Shown: positions 46,308-55,658 of the stretch, in pieces
Layout: each line of letters starts with the position of its first letter
How positions within the stretch are numbered: the stretch's first letter is position 1
Source of the DNA: Streptomyces lateritius
GTDB lineage: Bacteria > Actinomycetota > Actinomycetes > Streptomycetales > Streptomycetaceae
Assembly: GCF_014649715.1 (NCBI RefSeq)
Contig: NZ_BMTO01000005.1
Coordinates: 227,316-291,315 of the forward strand
Reading direction: 5' to 3'
DNA length: 64,000 nucleotides
Translations under genes and position numbers: made by a program
The notes under the pieces: generated by a model
Seen by the model: the letters and a program-made list of their open reading frames with translations, nothing else
Told to the model about the DNA's origin: nothing
Databases searched by the model: none

Positions 46308-48269
46308 TCAGGCGCGAGAAACCCGCACGTCAGCCGCCTTCACGAAGGCGATCCGGTGACCGAACTGGATCTGGTGGTACTCCTCCTGGCCCCGGACCAC
46401 CGTGTGCCCCGTGGTGTCGAACACCGGCGCGAAGTAGTACTCGCCCGGGGTGCGGTCACCCACCACGTACCGCTGTCCGGCGAGCAGCCTGTACGGCAGG
46501 GGCGACACCGCCTGCACCGGCACCCCGGCCGGATACGCCGAGGCCTCCGGATAGGCGCGCCCGTACACCGGGATCTGCGCCGCGCCGTCCTTCGGCGTGA
46601 GGACCAGGCCCCGCGCGTTCACCGCCGTCGGTCGCGCCTTCGGGTTGTGGAACCAGGCCTTCTGGCCGAGATACCAGATCGCCGTCCAGTCGCCCCGGCG
46701 CTCCGCCACCGCGTACTGCTGCCCCGTCGACGCCCGCGCCCCGGTGTCGTTGACCCCGGTCGTCGAGTCCTGCCCGCCCGGCCGAAGACCGATGTCCTTC
46801 ACCAGCGGCGCCTCGGCGCTCGGCTCGCTGTGCAGCCGTACGGCGCCGCTGCCGTGCGGGGCGCACGCCTCACCCGCCTTCGCGCAGCCCGTGTAGACCG
46901 GCCGGTGCGTGTCGTAGTCCGGGCGGATCGTCACCACTCCCGCGTCCGGGCCCGCGCTCGGCGTGAAGGGACGGCCGAGCAACTGGAAGTAGTGCGCCCA
47001 GTCCCAGTACGGGCCCGGGTCGGTGTGCATCCCGCGGATCGTCGACGTGACCGTGCCCGGCACGTTGTCATGGCCGAGGACGTGCTGCCGGTCCAGCGGG
47101 ATGTCGTAACGCTGGGCGAGATACCGCACCAGACGCGCCGACGTCCGGTACATCGCCTCCGTGTACCAGGAGTCCGGCGCGGTCAGGAAGCCCTCGTGTT
47201 CCAGGCCCACCGACTTGGCGTTCACGAACCAGTTGCCCGCGTGCCAGCCGACGTCCTTGAGCGGCAGGTGCTGGGCGATGTGTCCGTCCGAGGAGCGCAG
47301 CGAGTACTGCCAGGACACGTACGTCGGGTCCTGCACCAGCTTCAGGGTGACGTCCCAGGAGGCCTCGGTGTCGTGGACGATGATGTAGTCGATGTCCTGG
47401 GACTCCGGCCTGTCGCCCTTGTCGTGGTTGCCGTAGTCACCGTCGCCGAACTCCTCGTACGGCGCCGGGATCCACTCGCAGGCCACGGTCCTCGGGCACT
47501 CGGTCCGCCCCGTGTCCGCCGTCCGCAGCCCGAGCGACTCCACCTGCCCGGTCGCGGGCGCGATGTCCGCGTCGGCCGCGAGGGTGACCACCTGCCCGCT
47601 GTCCGTCGTCCGCGTCTCACCGCTGCGGATCACGTCGTACACGTCGTTCGCGAACGTCGCCGCGGTCGCCTTGTCGTCGGCGCCCGAATAGCGCGCCACC
47701 GCTCCGTACCAGTCGGCCGGGTCGGCGCTGAGCGGCCGGCCCGACTCGCGCTGGGCGGCGGCCAGCAGCGCCGCCCCGCCCTCGATGTTCGCGGCGGTAC
47801 TCGTCCGCAGCTCCTCCGCCGGAATCCCGGACAGCTCCACCGCCCGGTCCAGCGTCTTCAGGCGCGCCGGCAGCTCGGCCGCCGTCGGCGGCGCGATCTC
47901 CGGCTCCGCGCCGATCCTCGGGGCACGGGACTCGTCGCCCCGGGCGTCCTCCTCTCCGTGCGAGTGGTGCGGGGCCTCGGCGAGGGCGGTCACCGCGTCC
48001 GTCAGATGCATCGGGCCGTAGCCCCCGGTCACGCTCGGTGCCCCGCCGTGCGCGTCCCACCGCGACTGGAGGTACGACACCGCGAGGAGCACACTCTGCG
48101 GCACCCCACGGCGTGCGGCCGCGGTCGCGAACTGCTCCTGTAACGCCTCCGGTTCGACCGGCCCGGCGGTGGCGGACGGGGCGGCGACGAGGAGCGGGAA
48201 CAGCAAGGCGGCGGACGCCACGGCGCCCACCGCTCGGGGGGCCCGTCTGGGCGACGTGGAACGGTGCAA
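46308..48269 (-). CDS. Secreted N-acetylmuramoyl-L-alanine amidase (PGRP/amidase_2 type)
   Basis: A 653-residue exported peptidoglycan hydrolase. The TTG at 48269 lies 5 nt after GGAGG and begins a Sec signal peptide (RRAPRAVGAVASAALLFPLLVAAPSATA), which decides the start over an earlier in-frame ATG at 48353. An N-terminal region of about 280 residues (ATAAARRGVPQSVLLAVSYLQSRWDAH) comes first. The zinc amidase domain follows: DYIIVHDTEASWDVTL, GWHAGNWFVNAKSVGLEHEGF and HVLGHDNVPG. A C-terminal SH3-like part (GQQYAVAERRGDWTAIWYLG) may bind the wall. It cleaves the bond between MurNAc and the stem peptide. Confidence 0.88.
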   Translation of the reverse strand: MHRSTSPRRAPRAVGAVASAALLFPLLVAAPSATAGPVEPEALQEQFATAAARRGVPQSVLLAVSYLQSRWDAHGGAPSVTGGYGPMHLTDAVTALAEAPHHSHGEEDARGDESRAPRIGAEPEIAPPTAAELPARLKTLDRAVELSGIPAEELRTSTAANIEGGAALLAAAQRESGRPLSADPADWYGAVARYSGADDKATAATFANDVYDVIRSGETRTTDSGQVVTLAADADIAPATGQVESLGLRTADTGRTECPRTVACEWIPAPYEEFGDGDYGNHDKGDRPESQDIDYIIVHDTEASWDVTLKLVQDPTYVSWQYSLRSSDGHIAQHLPLKDVGWHAGNWFVNAKSVGLEHEGFLTAPDSWYTEAMYRTSARLVRYLAQRYDIPLDRQHVLGHDNVPGTVTSTIRGMHTDPGPYWDWAHYFQLLGRPFTPSAGPDAGVVTIRPDYDTHRPVYTGCAKAGEACAPHGSGAVRLHSEPSAEAPLVKDIGLRPGGQDSTTGVNDTGARASTGQQYAVAERRGDWTAIWYLGQKAWFHNPKARPTAVNARGLVLTPKDGAAQIPVYGRAYPEASAYPAGVPVQAVSPLPYRLLAGQRYVVGDRTPGEYYFAPVFDTTGHTVVRGQEEYHQIQFGHRIAFVKAADVRVSRA

Positions 48270-48558
48270 GGCAGCCTCCGGGAACGGGGGGTGGCGAGGG
48301 GGCGTGCGGGGCCGGACCCGTACAGGGGTATCGGCTCCCGGACGATCCGTCAATCACTTGTCCCTCGGCGGAATTCCCCATGTCAGAGGCCGTATCGCGG
48401 AGTTTCGCGGCGGCGGCGCGCGGGCCTGCGACGCGTCAGTGGAGTGGACCAATGCCGTGGCAGTGCGGCGGCTCCGGAGACGACGATGCCCCGCGCTCCC
48501 GATGTGTCGGCACCGGGCGCGCGGAGCATTCCCCCGCGTCTTCGACCGACGCGCGCCT

Positions 48559-49686
48559 TCAGCGCGTGCCGACCGCGGCGCGCACGGCCCGCCGTGCCAT
48601 GGCGCAGTCGTCGTGCAGCCGCCGCAGCAGCCGCCGCTGTTCCTCGCCGGGCGAGACCGCACCGGAGGGGACGGGGACCGAACCGGCGGGCGGCGCCTCC
48701 TTGATGGTGCGCTGCACCGCCGTCTCGTACGTACGGATCTCCCGGGTCAGCACGATCATCAGGTTCACCAGGAAGGCGTCCCGGGACGCCGGACCCGCCT
48801 GCTGGGCGAGCTGACTGATCTGGCGCCGGGCGAGCGGCGCGTCACCGAGTACCGCCCACATCGTCGCCAGGTCGTAGCCGGGCAGGTACCAGCCGGCGTG
48901 CTCCCAGTCGACCAGGACCGGGCCGGTGGGCGACAGCAGGATGTTGGAGAGCAGGGCGTCGCCGTGACAGAACTGGCCCATGCCCTGACGTCCACCGGCG
49001 TGCGCCAGGCCGTGCAGCAGCTTCTGCAGGTCGTCCCGGTCACGGTCGGTGAACAGACCCAGTTCGTGGTAGCGCGAGATCCGCGACGCGTAGTCGAGCG
49101 GGGCGTCGAAGGTCCCGGCCGGCGGGCGCCAGGTCCCCAGCCGGACGATCGCGCCGAGCGCGGCCCGCAGGTCCGCCCGCGCCGGGGCCTCCACGGGGTG
49201 GCGCGTCAGCGCCGCGGCCCGCCCGGGCATCCGCTCGATCACCAGCGTGCAGTTCTCCGGGTCCGCGGCGATGAGCCGCGGCGCCCGCACCGGCGGACGG
49301 TGGCGGACGAAGGAGCGATAGGCGGCTATTTCGTGCTGGAACCGCTCGACCCACGCGGGGGAGTGGTCCAGTAAACACTTGGCGACCGCCGTGGTCCGTC
49401 CGGTGGTGCCGACGATCAGGACGGAACGGCCGCTGCGCCGCAGCACCTGGACCGGGTTGAACTCCGGGCAGATCCGGTGGACGGAGGCGATCGCCATCCT
49501 CATCTGCGCGCCCTGCGGGCCCGACAGGTCGATCCTGCCGCTGGGCGGCTGAGCGGTGCCGCCCGCCCAGCGCCTGCCCAGGCCCGCGGTGGGGGAGGCA
49601 GGGGCGAGGTACGGTCCGCTGCCGACCGGGACGGAACGGTGCTGGGGCCGGGGCGGGGCAGACACGGAGGACGATGCTGTGTACAT
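48559..49686 (-). CDS. Aminoglycoside-phosphotransferase-family (APH) kinase-like protein
   Basis: A 375-residue protein with the APH/choline kinase fold. [13 protein letters not shown] is near 98-110, and [13 protein letters not shown] forms the hinge. The catalytic loop is [15 protein letters not shown] (about 240-254), followed by the metal-binding [18 protein letters not shown]. The first ~60 residues are low-complexity Pro/Ser. A later in-frame ATG at about 49500 is the alternative start. Similar proteins are conserved in Streptomyces and are not resistance determinants as a rule. It diverges from the NsdA-like regulator across 234 bp containing an inverted repeat. The substrate is unknown. 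Confidence 0.83.
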   Translation of the reverse strand: MYTASSSVSAPPRPQHRSVPVGSGPYLAPASPTAGLGRRWAGGTAQPPSGRIDLSGPQGAQMRMAIASVHRICPEFNPVQVLRRSGRSVLIVGTTGRTTAVAKCLLDHSPAWVERFQHEIAAYRSFVRHRPPVRAPRLIAADPENCTLVIERMPGRAAALTRHPVEAPARADLRAALGAIVRLGTWRPPAGTFDAPLDYASRISRYHELGLFTDRDRDDLQKLLHGLAHAGGRQGMGQFCHGDALLSNILLSPTGPVLVDWEHAGWYLPGYDLATMWAVLGDAPLARRQISQLAQQAGPASRDAFLVNLMIVLTREIRTYETAVQRTIKEAPPAGSVPVPSGAVSPGEEQRRLLRRLHDDCAMARRAVRAAVGTR

Positions 49687-49840
49687 GGAGGAGACAGATC
49701 CCTTCGTGTGCCGACGAGTTACGTGCGTCGCCCCGCCCGACCTCCGGTCCGCACCCTGGGGAATGAGGGCCGGTTGCCGGGGCGGGGTGGCGCGTTCCTA
49801 CCTGACACCCGGGCGCGGGTGGCGGAACATCGGGCGCACC

Positions 49841-49868
49841 CTGGCGAACCCTGGCGAATAGTCGCCAG
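49841..49868. promoter_or_regulatory. Inverted repeat CTGGCGA-N4-TCGCCAG with an extra half-site
   Basis: CTGGCGA (49851-49857) and TCGCCAG (49862-49868) are perfect arms, and a further direct CTGGCGA lies at 49841-49847. The cluster sits 52 nt before the GTG of the regulator and in the shared divergent promoter. Autoregulation by the downstream protein is possible but not shown. Confidence 0.5.
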
Positions 49869-49920
49869 CCCTATGACAGGGGGTTACTGTCAACTCAGCC
49901 GAGAACCTGGGGGCTTAGAC

Positions 49921-51411
49921 GTGACCGGACAAACCAACACCCGCCTGGCAGACCTCTTCGGCCTGGCCGGCTGGTCCAAGGGAGAGCTCGCGAGGCTCGT
50001 CAACCGGCAGGCGGCGGCCATGGGCCACCCCCAGCTGGCGACGGACACCTCACGGGTTCGGCGGTGGATCGACCTGGGGGAGATCCCCCGCGACCCCGTC
50101 CCGCGGGTGCTGGCAGCACTGTTCACCGAGCGACTCGGCCGTGTCGTGACCATCGAGGACCTCGGGTTCGTACGACGCGGGCGCGCCGGAAGACGGCAGA
50201 ACGTCAGGAACAACGACAACCCTGACGGGCTGCCCTGGGCGCCCGAGCGTACGGCGGCGGTCCTCACCGAATTCACGGGAATGGACCTCATGCTCAACCG
50301 ACGCGGCCTGGTGGGCGCGGGCGCCGTGCTCGCCGCCGGCTCCGCCCTCAGCAGCGCCATGCACGACTGGCTGCACACCGACCCCGCACGCACCGCGCAC
50401 GCTCCCCGCGCGCACGATCCCCTCCACGCCGATCCCGTCGGGTTCGACCGCTACGAGGCCGCCCCCATCGGGTCGGAGGAGATCGAGGCGCTGGAGCGTT
50501 CCGTGGAGGTGTTCCGCGCCTGGGACGCGTCCCGAGGCGGCGGCCTCCAGCGCAAGGCGGTCGTGGGCCAGCTCAACGAGGTGGGCGGCATGCTCGCCTA
50601 CCACCACCCCGACCACCTCCAGCGTCGCCTCTGGGGAGTGGCCGCCAACCTCGCCGTCCTGGCCGGCTGGATGTCCCACGACGTCGGCCTCGAACCCACC
50701 GCCCAGAAGTACTTCGTCATCGCCGCCCACGCGGCCCGGGAGGGCGGCGACCGGCCGCGCGCCGGCGAGGCCCTGTCCCGCGCCGCCCGTCAGATGGTCC
50801 ATCTCGGCCGGCCCGACGACGCCCTCGACCTGATGACGCTCGCCAAGTCCGGCGCGGGGGAGCGGGTACTGCCCCGGACCCAGGCCATGTTCCACACCAT
50901 CGAGGCCTGGGCTCAGGCGTCGATGGGCCGGGGCCGGGCGATGCGCCGCACGCTCGGCGAGGCCGAGGACCTCTTCGTCTCCGACCGGGGGGAGGAGAAG
51001 CCCGACTGGATGCAGAACTTCGACGAGGCCGACCTGCACGGCATGCAGGCTCTCGCCTACCGCACCCTGGCCGAACACGATCCGGCGGCGGCGATCCCCG
51101 CGCAGCGCCACGCCAAGCTCGCCCTCGAGCTGCGCAGTGGTGGCCACGACCGCTCGAAGCTCTTCGACCACATCTCGCTCGCCTCGGCCTGCTTCATCGC
51201 CGACGACCCCGAGCAGGCCGACCGGTACGCCCGGCTCGCGCTGGTCTCCATGGGGGACACGTCCTCGCACCGCACCTGGGACCGGCTGCGGGAGATGTAC
51301 CGGCTGACCGGGCAGTACGCCGGCTACACCAAGATCGAGGACCTGCGCGAGGAGATCGCGCTCGCACTGCCCAAGCCCGCCGCCAAGCGCCCCCCGACCG
51401 GCGAGATCTGA
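49921..51411 (+). CDS. NsdA-like regulator: N-terminal HTH-like region plus TPR-like helical domain
   Basis: A 496-residue cytoplasmic protein. The N-terminus (NTRLADLFGLAGWSKGELARLVNRQA, then TSRVRRWIDLGEIPRDPVPRVLAALFTERLG) resembles a helix-turn-helix region. Residues about 215-480 are helical TPR-like repeats (RLWGVAANLAVLAGWMSHDVG, DALDLMTLAKSG, DLHGMQALAYRTLAEHDPA). This layout is that of the Streptomyces NsdA/NsdB family, negative regulators of sporulation and antibiotic production. Whether it is the orthologue of either is not decided. A GTG at 49921 preceded by TGGGGG is the start. It converges on the second PP2C gene. Confidence 0.83.
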   Translation: MTGQTNTRLADLFGLAGWSKGELARLVNRQAAAMGHPQLATDTSRVRRWIDLGEIPRDPVPRVLAALFTERLGRVVTIEDLGFVRRGRAGRRQNVRNNDNPDGLPWAPERTAAVLTEFTGMDLMLNRRGLVGAGAVLAAGSALSSAMHDWLHTDPARTAHAPRAHDPLHADPVGFDRYEAAPIGSEEIEALERSVEVFRAWDASRGGGLQRKAVVGQLNEVGGMLAYHHPDHLQRRLWGVAANLAVLAGWMSHDVGLEPTAQKYFVIAAHAAREGGDRPRAGEALSRAARQMVHLGRPDDALDLMTLAKSGAGERVLPRTQAMFHTIEAWAQASMGRGRAMRRTLGEAEDLFVSDRGEEKPDWMQNFDEADLHGMQALAYRTLAEHDPAAAIPAQRHAKLALELRSGGHDRSKLFDHISLASACFIADDPEQADRYARLALVSMGDTSSHRTWDRLREMYRLTGQYAGYTKIEDLREEIALALPKPAAKRPPTGEI

Positions 51412-51590
51412 CGCCGCGGGCCGACGGGATCCGAGACCCAGGGATCTCACGAGACCCGGGAACCCGCGGGCCGACGCGATTTCAGGCCGTGCGGCCGACG
51501 AGTCCCAGGCCGTGAGCCGGTGGGATTCCACACCGAGGGTGCCCGGCCACAACCGGGGCGCCCCTTCACATGCCCGACGCCTACGGATTC

Positions 51591-53063
51591 CTACGGACCG
51601 ACCCGGACCACCATCACGCAGGCGTCGTCCTCGCCCGGCGTCTCGCCGAACTCCTCGACCACCGCCCGTACGCAGTCCTGCGCGTCCCGCGCCCCGGCCA
51701 GCCGTGGTGCCAACGAGAGGAGACGTCGCGTACCCGAATCGTCCATGCCCCCGCGCCGGGTCAGCCCGTCCGTGTGGAGCATCAGCAGATCCCCGGGGAG
51801 CAGCCGTACCTCGGCCTCCTCGTACGCGGCCCGGGGCGTCGCTCCCAGGAGCACACCGTCCGGCCGCGCCAGGGCGCTCCCCGTCCCGTCGCGGAAGAGC
51901 AACGGGGCGGGGTGTCCCGCCTGAGCCCAGGAGAGTGTCTGGCTCGCCGGGTCGTAGCGGCAGCACATCGCGCTGCCCAGGGCCGGCTGCCCGGAGGTCT
52001 CGAGGAGCTGGTTGAGATGGCCCATCAGGGAACCGGGGCGGATGCCGGCCACGGCCATACCGCGCAGCGCGCCGAGCAGCATGGCCATGGAGGAGGTGGC
52101 GGACACACCGTGCCCGGTGAGGTCGCCCACCGTCAGAAGCGCGTCCCCGTCGGGGAGCGCGAGGGCGTCGTACCAGTCGCCGCCGATCAGGCCGGTCGAC
52201 GCGGCCGGCAGGTAGTGACCCGCCACGTCGAGCGACGCACCGGGACCGCCGTGGGCGAAGCGCAGCGAACCGCGCCAGGGAGGAAGGACGGCTTCCTGGA
52301 GCTCGACGGCGACCCGGCGCTCGGTGCGCTCCCTGTGCCGACGGCGCTGGAGAGAGTCGCGGGACTCGCGGACCGCGCGCTCGCTGCGTCGCAGCTCACT
52401 GACGTCCCGTAAGACGGCCCACATGGATGCCGTGCAGCCGTCGGCGTCGAGGACCGGCTCGCCCATCATGTGGAGGGTGCGGACCCGGCCGTCGGCACGG
52501 ACGATGCGGAACTCACCGTCGATCGGCTTTCCGTCGATCAGACAGTCCGTCACCATCGCCTGCAACAGGGGCTGGTCCTCGGCGAAGACCACCGACGGGA
52601 GCTCGTCCAACGACATCGGGCCGCTCGCCGGGGTCCGTCCGAAGATCTGATGCAGTTCCTCGGACCAGCTGACCTCGTCGGTGAGGAGATTCCACTCGGC
52701 GCTGCCGACGCGGCTGAGCAGTGATCCGGTGCCCGGGGACGCGTCCGGAGCGCCGTAGGCGGCGCCGGGGCCGATGGCGGCATCGGCCGCGCTCTCGGGT
52801 TCCGGGCCGGGCGTGGCCGGCGCCTCGTCCGGCACACCGGCCTTGAGCTGTCCCAAATGGGCTCCGAGGTCGTCCAGTTGGTGGACGGCGAGATCGCACA
52901 GGGCGCGCTGCCAGCGCTTGCGGGGGTCGTCCTCGTCCATGACGGCGTCCCGTCGCACGGCGTCCACCTCACCGCGCAGACGGCGGGTCTGCGAGATCAA
53001 CGCGTCCACCGTGCCGGGCTCGGGCGGCTGGGCGGGACGGTCCGCGAACATATGGGACGGCAT
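51591..53063 (-). CDS. PAS-PP2C (SpoIIE-type) phosphatase
   Basis: A 490-residue protein. Residues about 15-80 are helical (VDALISQTRRLRGEVDAVRRDAV, possibly coiled coil). A PAS domain occupies about 115-225 (AEWNLLTDEVSWSEELHQIFG, GEFRIVRADGRVRTLHMMGEPV). The PP2C domain runs from about 250 to the end: RRVAVELQEAVLPPW, STGLIGGDWYDALAL, VGDLTGHGVSA and GEDDACVMVVRV hold the metal ligands. The ATG at 53063 follows CGGAG; upstream in-frame sequence looks non-coding. This is the second member of the family in the window. It probably dephosphorylates an anti-anti-sigma factor. Confidence 0.9.
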   Translation of the reverse strand: MPSHMFADRPAQPPEPGTVDALISQTRRLRGEVDAVRRDAVMDEDDPRKRWQRALCDLAVHQLDDLGAHLGQLKAGVPDEAPATPGPEPESAADAAIGPGAAYGAPDASPGTGSLLSRVGSAEWNLLTDEVSWSEELHQIFGRTPASGPMSLDELPSVVFAEDQPLLQAMVTDCLIDGKPIDGEFRIVRADGRVRTLHMMGEPVLDADGCTASMWAVLRDVSELRRSERAVRESRDSLQRRRHRERTERRVAVELQEAVLPPWRGSLRFAHGGPGASLDVAGHYLPAASTGLIGGDWYDALALPDGDALLTVGDLTGHGVSATSSMAMLLGALRGMAVAGIRPGSLMGHLNQLLETSGQPALGSAMCCRYDPASQTLSWAQAGHPAPLLFRDGTGSALARPDGVLLGATPRAAYEEAEVRLLPGDLLMLHTDGLTRRGGMDDSGTRRLLSLAPRLAGARDAQDCVRAVVEEFGETPGEDDACVMVVRVGP

Positions 53064-53155
53064 GTCGTACTCCGATACAGGCGCGCGCGGCCAGTTGCGA
53101 ACGAGGAACAAGGCCCGGTCTCGACTGTCGCACAGGCGGAGACGGGTCGTAAGGA

Positions 53156-53217
53156 CTTTGGCAACACTCGATACGGTGGTGCTTCTGACATATGCCAAAG
53201 GCCCGCCGATTATCGGC
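53156..53217. promoter_or_regulatory. Two inverted repeats in the PP2C/unknown-gene divergent promoter
   Basis: CTTTGGCA (53156-53163) and TGCCAAAG (53193-53200) are perfect 8-bp arms 29 nt apart, and GCCGAT-T-ATCGGC (53205-53217) is a compact palindrome 48 nt before the next GTG. Both lie between divergent genes and may be operators. The binding protein is unknown. Confidence 0.45.
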
Positions 53218-53265
53218 CATCGGGGTGGTAACGGATCGTGCCGGTGAGAAGGTTACGGTGCTGCT

Positions 53266-54801
53266 GTGGTGAACGACGAAGTGGACACGGTGGGTACTGC
53301 GGTGCTGCTGGCAGCGGCCCCGGCGGGACGGGGACGGGCGGTGGACGCGACGTCCGTCCTGCCCGCGCTGGCGGCGGTGCCGCCGGGCGCGCTGACCGGC
53401 ACACCGGTGGCGACGGTGGTCGAACTGGCCGACCCGCTGGACCCGCAGACCGTCCTGACCCGGCTTCGGGCCGCGGCGGCGACGCCGGGGCCGCTGGCGG
53501 TCTACCTCGCGGGCCAGCTCCAGCTGGACCGCCGCCAGCGCCTGCCGCACCTCGCGCTGGCCCGCAGCACGCCCACGACGCTGCGGTACACCGGACTGCC
53601 CTGGCACTGGCTCGCGGCCGAACTGGCGGTGCGGCGCCCGGGGACGACGACGGTCGTGGCGGACCTCGTGGCGGACGCGGAGGCCTGGGAATGGCTGGCC
53701 TCGGCTCCAGGGCTCGTGTCCCTGGGCCCCGGCGCGCTCCTGTACGGCCGCGTCGCCCCGGCCGCCCGGCGTGGCGAGCCCGCGAGCCCGGAGTACCTCC
53801 GCGCCTTCGCCTCGATCTGGCGCACGGGCGCCCGGCCCCCGACGGCCCTCCTCCACGCCGAGGCGGCGGCTCGGGCCGGCGTCGACGGCGTGTTGCTCCT
53901 CTCCCCGGACGACGGCTCCGTCGGTCGGACGCCGTCTGCCTGGGCCCCGACGACCGTCGCGGGGATCGCGCCGCTCCAGACCGGTTCGGGATCGGGCGAG
54001 CCGGCGGCAGCGGCGGCGGCCGGACCCGCTGTGGCGTGGGGGGCCGACGCGCCGAACTCCGCGGCGCCCGGGCTCCCTTCGGGCTTCCCCGCGCCCACCG
54101 GGACCGCCGAGCTCGCCGCGCCCACCGGGACCGCCGCGCCTCCGGCGCCTGCCGTTCCCCGGCCCGCCGAAAGCGCTCCCGCCCCCGGCCCCGCTCCTGT
54201 CCGGGTGCCGGTGACGGCGTCGGAGCCGCTACGGGGTGAGGACGGCACGGGCGCCGTGGTGGCCGTGTCCGGTCCTGCTCCCGCCGCCGACGGCGGGTCG
54301 GGCGGGCCGTCAGGGGTCGTGGTGAGCCCGCCTTCCGCGGGCGCGGAGCGCACGGCCGGTCAGGGCGCGTCCCCGGTGCCCCTCTCCGAACCCGGGTACG
54401 ACCCCCACCCCGCCATCCTCGCCGCCGCGCGGGACGGGCGGCACGCCGAGGCCGTGGCCGTGGCCGTCGCGTGGGAGCAGGAGGCGCTGCGGAGGTACGG
54501 GGCGCGATCGCAGGAGGCCGTGCACTGGATGGAGGTCCGGGCCGATCTCGCGCGCCTCGCCGGGGAGCCCGCGAGGAGCTGCGAGTTGTGGCTCACCGCC
54601 GCCCAGGCCCGCCTCGGGCTGAGCCAGGAGCCGGGCGACCCGGACGTCGAGGGCGCCGTGGACCGGGCGCACCACCAGTGGGAGCAGATCAAGGACCCCG
54701 TCCGCGCCCGTGAACTCGGCCCCGCCCTGGTCGAACTCCGACAGCGGGTGCCGGGCCGCCGGGCCGGAGCGCTGGCCGCACTCCGGCGCCGGATGCCCTG
54801 A
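53266..54801 (+). CDS. Unknown protein, two folded parts joined by an Ala/Pro-rich linker (511 aa)
   Basis: A 511-residue protein with no signal peptide. Residues about 1-215 form an ordered part (VGTAVLLAAAPAGRGR, TGTPVATVVELADPLDPQTVLTRL, GPLAVYLAGQLQLD, VVADLVADAEAWEWL) of alpha/beta appearance. Residues 220-385 are Ala/Pro/Gly-rich and probably disordered. Residues about 390-511 are helical (HPAILAAARDGRHAEAVAVAVAWEQEALRRYG, SCELWLTAAQARLGL), reminiscent of TPR helices. The GTG start at 53266 lacks a strong ribosome site. It diverges from the PP2C gene. I do not know its function. Confidence 0.75.
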   Translation: MVNDEVDTVGTAVLLAAAPAGRGRAVDATSVLPALAAVPPGALTGTPVATVVELADPLDPQTVLTRLRAAAATPGPLAVYLAGQLQLDRRQRLPHLALARSTPTTLRYTGLPWHWLAAELAVRRPGTTTVVADLVADAEAWEWLASAPGLVSLGPGALLYGRVAPAARRGEPASPEYLRAFASIWRTGARPPTALLHAEAAARAGVDGVLLLSPDDGSVGRTPSAWAPTTVAGIAPLQTGSGSGEPAAAAAAGPAVAWGADAPNSAAPGLPSGFPAPTGTAELAAPTGTAAPPAPAVPRPAESAPAPGPAPVRVPVTASEPLRGEDGTGAVVAVSGPAPAADGGSGGPSGVVVSPPSAGAERTAGQGASPVPLSEPGYDPHPAILAAARDGRHAEAVAVAVAWEQEALRRYGARSQEAVHWMEVRADLARLAGEPARSCELWLTAAQARLGLSQEPGDPDVEGAVDRAHHQWEQIKDPVRARELGPALVELRQRVPGRRAGALAALRRRMP

Positions 54802-54821
54802 CACCCGTACCCCGGCAGGCG

Positions 54822-55445
54822 TCAGCGGCGCGGCGGTACGACCCGGATGCCGAAGCCGTACGAGCCGATCGCCTCCGCGATGCCGACGAAGAGCAGGGCG
54901 TAGTGCTCCTGGCCACGCGACGTCACGATGCCGCCGAGGTCGAGGATCGACTCCTCGGGCCAGCCCAGGTCGGTGAGGAGCGTGCGCACCGACCGCTTGG
55001 CGTCGGCGTGGTCGCCCGACAGGAAGACGGTGCTCGGGCCCTCCAGGGAACCGGGGTCGACCGTCAGTTCCCTGGCGAGCGTGCAGAGCGTCTTGACCAC
55101 GGGGGTGTCCGGGAACGCCTGCTGGATCTCCTCGCCCAGGCTCACCACCGGATGCGTGAGCGTGATGTCCTCCTGGAAGCCGACCGCCACGTCCAGCAGG
55201 ACCTTGGCCGCGAGCGCCGGGGCGCCGATCGAGGTGAGCAGTGCGAGGGAGGCGCCGCCCGGTGTCGCGTTGACCAGCACCTCGGCGTCGGCCGCGGCCG
55301 ACGCCGAGCTCTCCAGCCGTACGCCGGTGGCGAGGAGTTCCCTCAACTCCGCTCGTCGTTCCGGGTCGTCGGGCCGACGCGACCCGAGGACGATGTCGTG
55401 GCCCGCGCGGGCCGAGCCCGCGGCCAGGGCGCGTGCCACATTCAT
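54822..55445 (-). pseudogene. F420-reductase-like Rossmann protein, N-terminus lost beside MITE copy 3
   Basis: The 207 residues match NADP-dependent F420H2-oxidoreductase-type Rossmann proteins: NVARALAAGSARAGHDIVLGSRRPDD, EVLVNATPGGASL, VLLDVAVGF and TVFLSGDHADAKRSVRTLL. Family members begin with a first beta strand and a GxGNxG-type loop (about 8-11 residues) before NVARALA. Here the frame starts with ATG directly at NVARALA. Upstream of it a stop codon lies within 21 nt, and the sequence is that of the MITE-like element. The first strand and the dinucleotide loop are therefore missing. The remaining protein may be non-functional or bind cofactor poorly. Confidence 0.7.
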
Positions 55446-55449
55446 TTCC

Positions 55450-55577
55450 CCGCGTTGTCGGGATCACCCGAGTACGCCCCCAGTACGAGGGCGACCCTCC
55501 GCCTTGCGATCGCACGCACCGGACGCCGCGGACCCTGCCCTGCGGGCAGACGGCGCTACTTTCCGGACACGACCTAG
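55450..55577. mobile_element. MITE-like palindromic element, copy 3 (left end missing, 128 bp)
   Basis: Sequence from CCGCGTTGTCGGGATCACC to TTCCGGACACGACCTAG matches copy 2, with GTACGAGGGCGACCCTCCGC and GCGGGCAGACGGCGCTAC unchanged. The right terminal repeat ends at CTAG (55574-55577). The left ~60 bp, including the left terminal repeat, are absent, and the truncated Rossmann gene begins 5 nt away. Insertion followed by a deletion would explain both losses. Confidence 0.75.
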
Positions 55578-55658
55578 ACCGGAGGGCCGGTCATGGTCGG
55601 GCGGAGGTCTCGCCCGGCCGCTCGGCGGTCGGCCGGGGCGTGCTGAGATGATCGGGAC

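Noticed and set aside
48559..49686. Aminoglycoside resistance gene
   Set aside because: The protein has the APH fold, but it sits in a typical conserved Streptomyces setting and family members of this kind are not resistance enzymes as a rule, so only the fold is claimed.
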